Of a stretch of DNA of 64,000 nucleotides, positions 61,423 through 64,000 are shown one piece after another; position 1 is the first letter of the stretch; every line of letters starts with the position of its first letter. The stretch covers positions 2,604,001 through 2,668,000 of the forward strand of contig NZ_CP076607.1 of the NCBI RefSeq assembly GCF_018966525.1, given 5' to 3'. The DNA is from Paenibacillus sophorae (GTDB lineage Bacteria > Bacillota > Bacilli > Paenibacillales > Paenibacillaceae). Both the position numbers and the translations under genes were made by a program. Under the pieces are notes generated by a model that worked only from the letters and a program-made list of their open reading frames with translations, was not told where the DNA came from and made no database searches.

Positions 61423-61594
61423 AAATCAATTTACTGAATGTCACGATATTTGTCAAGGATACAGAAGTCCGCCCGGTATTAATCGAAAAATGAGTGAATA
61501 ACTTGGCTAAGAGAAGACTGAGAATCTGGAGGACGCCGAACGTTTGGTTCGAAATACTGGTTGATTACAACAAAGACCGTTCCAGAAAAAACTT

Positions 61595-61632
61595 GGCGAT
61601 CTGTCGCCAGACTAGTACCGGCAGCAGATCGC
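61595..61632 (-). terminator. Terminator of the SDR gene
   Basis: GGCGATCTG / CAGATCGCC hairpin with, on the minus strand, an AAGTTTTTT tail. It lies 25 bases past the SDR stop at 61657. Confidence 0.75.
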
Positions 61633-61656
61633 CGCTTGAGATTATTCTACTTTACC

Positions 61657-62457
61657 TTAGATTGTTTTTAGCAAATTACCGTCAATGACATAATCCGATC
61701 CTGTAATCATGGAAGCCTGCTCGGATGCAAGGAAAACAGTCAGGTTCGCGATGTCTTCCGGTTGGGCAAATCGTCCTAAGGTGATGCCGGCCATGGCGGG
61801 AAGCTTTTCCATAATGTCTTCTGAAGTCATTCCCGCAGCTGCGCCAACCGATTTAGCAAGTCCGCTTTCCGAATGATTCCACAGTGGTGTTACCACTGGG
61901 CCTGGCGAGATGGAATTTACTCTAATTTGGCGCGGACCAAATTCCCCGGCCAGCATTTTGGTTAGATTGTTCAGAGCTGCTTTGGTTGTGCCGTATATAG
62001 GCAGCAGCAATTCAGGCATTTGTGCGTTGATCGAAGAGATGTTGACAATGGAGCCGGAATTCTGCTCAATAATGTGGGGCAAGGCTGCTTGCGTAAGACG
62101 AACGACACTAAATAAGTTCAAGTTATAGAGCTGTTCCCATTCTTCGCTAGGTGTTGCCAGAAAACCTTGGCCTCTCCGCTGATCAATTGCTCCAACATTG
62201 TTAATTAAAATGTCAATCCTGCCGAAGGCCTCAACCAGCTTCTGAGAGAGTTCATCTGTATCGCGCGCGGTATTAACATCTATCGCTAAATGCTTGACTT
62301 GATGATTTTGGATGAGCAGATCCAGCTCTTCTGTAAGCGAACGGCTGATTGCGATTACTTTTGCGCCTTCCTCGGCGAATCTTTTCACAATGGCCAGTCC
62401 GATTCCTTTGCTTGCTCCAGATACTACGGCTACCTTATCGGTCAATTTCAAATCCAT
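61657..62457 (-). CDS. Short-chain dehydrogenase/reductase (classical SDR)
   Basis: A 266-residue classical SDR. Cofactor loop VVSGASKGIGLAI (~11-23), NNVGAID (~84-90), Ser in NISSINA (~138) and catalytic Tyr/Lys in YGTTKAAL (~151-158). The Arg in ISRSL after beta-2 suggests NADP preference. ATG 62457 (MDLKLTDKVAV) follows AACAGGAGGACCAATC; an upstream in-frame start lacks a site. Substrate unknown. Divergent from a MarR gene 204 bases away. Confidence 0.9.
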   Translation of the reverse strand: MDLKLTDKVAVVSGASKGIGLAIVKRFAEEGAKVIAISRSLTEELDLLIQNHQVKHLAIDVNTARDTDELSQKLVEAFGRIDILINNVGAIDQRRGQGFLATPSEEWEQLYNLNLFSVVRLTQAALPHIIEQNSGSIVNISSINAQMPELLLPIYGTTKAALNNLTKMLAGEFGPRQIRVNSISPGPVVTPLWNHSESGLAKSVGAAAGMTSEDIMEKLPAMAGITLGRFAQPEDIANLTVFLASEQASMITGSDYVIDGNLLKTI

Positions 62458-62602
62458 GATTGGTCCTCCTGTTTCTGTAAGAATTTTAATTGTGTACTCT
62501 TTGAAGCTTGTCGAATTAATATATATGATACCATTCAATTGTCATATTTTATGATATAAATCCGAAAACTCAACATCATTCTAGATGGCATTTTCGAGAG
62601 AA

Positions 62603-62650
62603 TTGACAATATAATTATAATTTCTATATATTTTAAGTACTAAATTAAAT
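62603..62650 (+). promoter_or_regulatory. Promoter/operator of marR (repeat unit, copy 1)
   Basis: TTGACA (62603), 18-base spacer, TATATT (62627). The 25 bases 62626-62650 (from ATATATTTTAAGTACT on) match 63193-63217 at 22 positions. Confidence 0.7.
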
Positions 62651-62661
62651 GGAGTGTTGTC

Positions 62662-63078
62662 ATGAGCATCAAAGACCGGGAAGAAGCCATTCACAACGTT
62701 ATGAATCAGATGGCCGGTGTTCAACAAAAGTCGCAAGCTTTCATTGAACGGATCATTAAGCCAGGTTCGCTGACCCAAAACCAGATTATGCTGCTTATTC
62801 AGCTTCGTCTTTCGGGAAGCCTGACGATTACGGATGTAGCCGAATGGTTTGCCGTTACGCCCGGAGCCGCTTCTTCGATGTGTGACAAGCTGGAGGATCT
62901 CGGTCTTCTGCAAAGAATGCGGACAAGGGAAGATCGCCGGGTCGTCACGATCGTGCTCACGGAACAAGGCGAACAACGGATTCTTGATCTGTTCAGCGAT
63001 TTTGAGGCTTCGGAACTTACGAAAATCTCCGAGACACTAGAAAAAATATATCACCTGATGGCAGAAATCGCGCATTAA
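62662..63078 (+). CDS. MarR family transcriptional regulator
   Basis: A 138-residue MarR protein: N-terminal dimer helices, HTH LTITDVAEWFAVTPGAASSM (~54-73), wing RTREDRRVVTIVLTEQG (~86-102) with the conserved E-D-R-R, and a C-terminal helix EKIYHLMAEIAH. ATG 62662; GGAGTGTTGTC precedes it. Its promoter region is repeated before the next gene at 63241, arguing that it represses both itself and that gene pair. Terminator at 63107. Confidence 0.92.
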   Translation: MSIKDREEAIHNVMNQMAGVQQKSQAFIERIIKPGSLTQNQIMLLIQLRLSGSLTITDVAEWFAVTPGAASSMCDKLEDLGLLQRMRTREDRRVVTIVLTEQGEQRILDLFSDFEASELTKISETLEKIYHLMAEIAH

Positions 63079-63106
63079 GCTGCACCGCTAATATGGAATA
63101 CAATTG

Positions 63107-63147
63107 AAAGTACTGCACACCAAACTCACCGGTGTCAGTACTTTTTT
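63107..63147 (+). terminator. Terminator after marR
   Basis: AAAGTACTG-C-ACACC ... GGTGT-CAGTACTTT with a short loop and T run. Confidence 0.9.
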
Positions 63148-63170
63148 GCTGAGGAAACTAATTTATTTTA

Positions 63171-63217
63171 TTGAATATAATTTATAGTTGATATATATTT
63201 TAATTATTAAAATAAAT
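63171..63217 (+). promoter_or_regulatory. Promoter/operator of the bactofilin-like gene (repeat unit, copy 2)
   Basis: TTGAAT (63171), 17-base spacer, TATATT (63194), followed by TTTTAATTATTAAAA, a near-palindrome covering -10 to about +8. Repeat of the marR promoter. Confidence 0.7.
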
Positions 63218-63240
63218 CTGTGCGAAGGGAGAGTGGTACG

Positions 63241-63765
63241 GTGCAGCATGATCAGGATATTCTGGATGCATTAAACGGAACACCTCTGAAAGTAAAAGGT
63301 TCGCTTACCAAAAGGGAAGGTGTGCGTAGGAACTCCGTGGAGGTCGTCGGTTATTTGCGCGTGCTGGGCAGTATGATCACATCTAAGTTGAAAGTGCTCG
63401 GGGATTGTTCGATCCGAAACCATTGCCAGGCCATGCAGGTGGAGAATCTGGGAAGCTTGCGGGTTCACTGCCTTCAAGCCGGCCGGGTGACTTCATTAGG
63501 TTATTTATCCGTTTCGCAAAAAGCTGCAGCAAAAAGTTTTCAGGCCGAGGGAGCTGTGCGGATAGAAAGCCTGATGGCCGCGGAATCGATTGATATTAGG
63601 TTCGGTGCAGGGGGTTACCGTTACACTGTACCAGACAGAGGCGAAGCTCGTTTGTGGAGAAGAGATCATAATCGGACCAGGCTGATCCAGGAGGTCCGTT
63701 ATAGTAAAAGTCTTCAAACCGATCCGGGTTCGAATGTCGAAAACGCCGTACTGCTGGAAGAGTAG
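63241..63765 (+). CDS. Bactofilin-like repetitive beta-strand protein, unknown function
   Basis: A 174-residue soluble protein. About residues 20-120 are repeats of short V-x-G-x-L-x-V strands (VVGYLRVLGSMITSKLKVLG, VENLGSLRVHCLQAGRVTSL quoted in parts), which suggest a parallel beta-helix like bactofilins (cytoskeletal polymers) or DUF4097-like proteins. The last ~50 residues are polar (DRGEARLWRRDHNRTR). GTG 63241 is the start: GAAGGGAG is 8 bases before it. It is 11 bases from the next gene, a membrane protein, forming a pair. Controlled in parallel with the MarR gene by its repeated promoter. Confidence 0.7.
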   Translation: MQHDQDILDALNGTPLKVKGSLTKREGVRRNSVEVVGYLRVLGSMITSKLKVLGDCSIRNHCQAMQVENLGSLRVHCLQAGRVTSLGYLSVSQKAAAKSFQAEGAVRIESLMAAESIDIRFGAGGYRYTVPDRGEARLWRRDHNRTRLIQEVRYSKSLQTDPGSNVENAVLLEE

Positions 63766-63776
63766 GAGGGAGCTCG

Positions 63777-64000
63777 TTGAAATATATCTATAAAGGGCTG
63801 ATCGGATTGTTTTGCATCCCTATTCTTAGCGTGTGGTTTGCAGGAAGTCTGATTTGCTCAGTGACTGCTGTCATTGCAGGGTTTCTACGTACCTTTGGGA
63901 TTGGGGGAATCGGCATGACCATCTATCCCGGGTTATCTGTGCCGGAATCTCTCAGCCTCCCTTTTGGGTTATGCCTGGCTGCTGTGTTGTTGATTTCATT
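63777..64000 (+). CDS. Membrane protein, truncated by window edge
   Basis: An open frame from TTG 63777 (TAGGAGGGAGCTCG upstream) runs off the right edge; 74 complete codons are visible. It starts MKYIYKGLIGLFCIPIL and has two hydrophobic segments (~7-35 and ~62-74) separated by a Gly-rich loop FGIGGIGMTIYPG. I do not recognise the family. Tight spacing to the bactofilin-like gene suggests one operon and a membrane partner for it. Confidence 0.7.
   Translation, partial: MKYIYKGLIGLFCIPILSVWFAGSLICSVTAVIAGFLRTFGIGGIGMTIYPGLSVPESLSLPFGLCLAAVLLIS

Noticed and set aside
61494..61688. A 64-codon plus-strand frame between marR and the SDR gene
   Set aside because: It covers the SDR terminator hairpin, lacks a good ribosome site and resembles no protein.

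Overview
This window looks like a chromosome segment of an endospore-forming Firmicute close to Paenibacillus. Evidence: the gene order resembles the Bacillus ytoI/ytpI/ytrI/ytrH/dnaE/accDA/pyk/citZ-icd-mdh/phoPR/polA/mutM/ytaF/coaE/nrdR neighbourhood. Many sporulation genes are present (two YheC/YheD ATP-grasp proteins, YtrH, YtrI, YtvI, YtaF, an alpha/beta-type SASP and an H-type SASP). Shine-Dalgarno sites are strong, GTG/TTG starts are frequent, and housekeeping genes are GC-rich. Genus placement is inference; no rRNA is present.

Layout. 1-3.7 kb: two spore-coat-associated YheC/YheD genes (the first runs off the left edge), a YheA-like gene and a small membrane protein. 3.8-9.6 kb: YtoI-like regulator with a probable CTG start, then a three-gene surface-glycan cassette (pyruvyl transferase, flippase, GT2). 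9.7-17.7 kb: ytpI/ytrI/ytrH leftward, and dnaE, a YutG/PgpA-like gene, a 62-residue gene and accDA rightward. 17.9-26.2 kb: pyk, an MFS transporter, a thioesterase, fxsA, ytvI, then citZ-icd followed by an internally deleted mdh. 26.3-33.8 kb: a membrane protein, a short-chain dehydrogenase, a TPP-riboswitch thiazole operon (tenI-thiS-thiF-thiG-thiH) and a class I fumarase. 34-40 kb: phosphate block (phoR, phoP, a soluble CBS-MCP protein, pstB, phoU). 40-46.7 kb: polA, mutM, ytaF, coaE, a lytic transglycosylase, a SASP and nrdR.

From the tRNA-Ala/tRNA-Lys pair at 46.85 kb onward the character changes. The DNA is more AT-rich, and the genes are small regulators, efflux pumps, oxidoreductases and DUF membrane proteins, mixed with gene fragments. 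Degenerate copies of the 3' part of tRNA-Ala recur at 51.1, 56.5 and 60.0 kb in the same orientation as the intact tRNA, cutting the region into 4-5 kb modules. No integrase is visible. I read this as an accretion hotspot downstream of a tRNA gene, now decayed. Within it, short repeated operators link MarR-type regulators to neighbouring genes.

Most notable: mdh reduced to its N- and C-terminal ends at the end of the citZ-icd locus; the serial tRNA-Ala-derived repeats; two nearly identical promoter/operator pairs near the right edge (a MarR gene and a bactofilin-like gene), plus another pair shared by a MarR gene and an NmrA-like gene; and a cytoplasmic CBS-chemoreceptor protein inside the phosphate locus.
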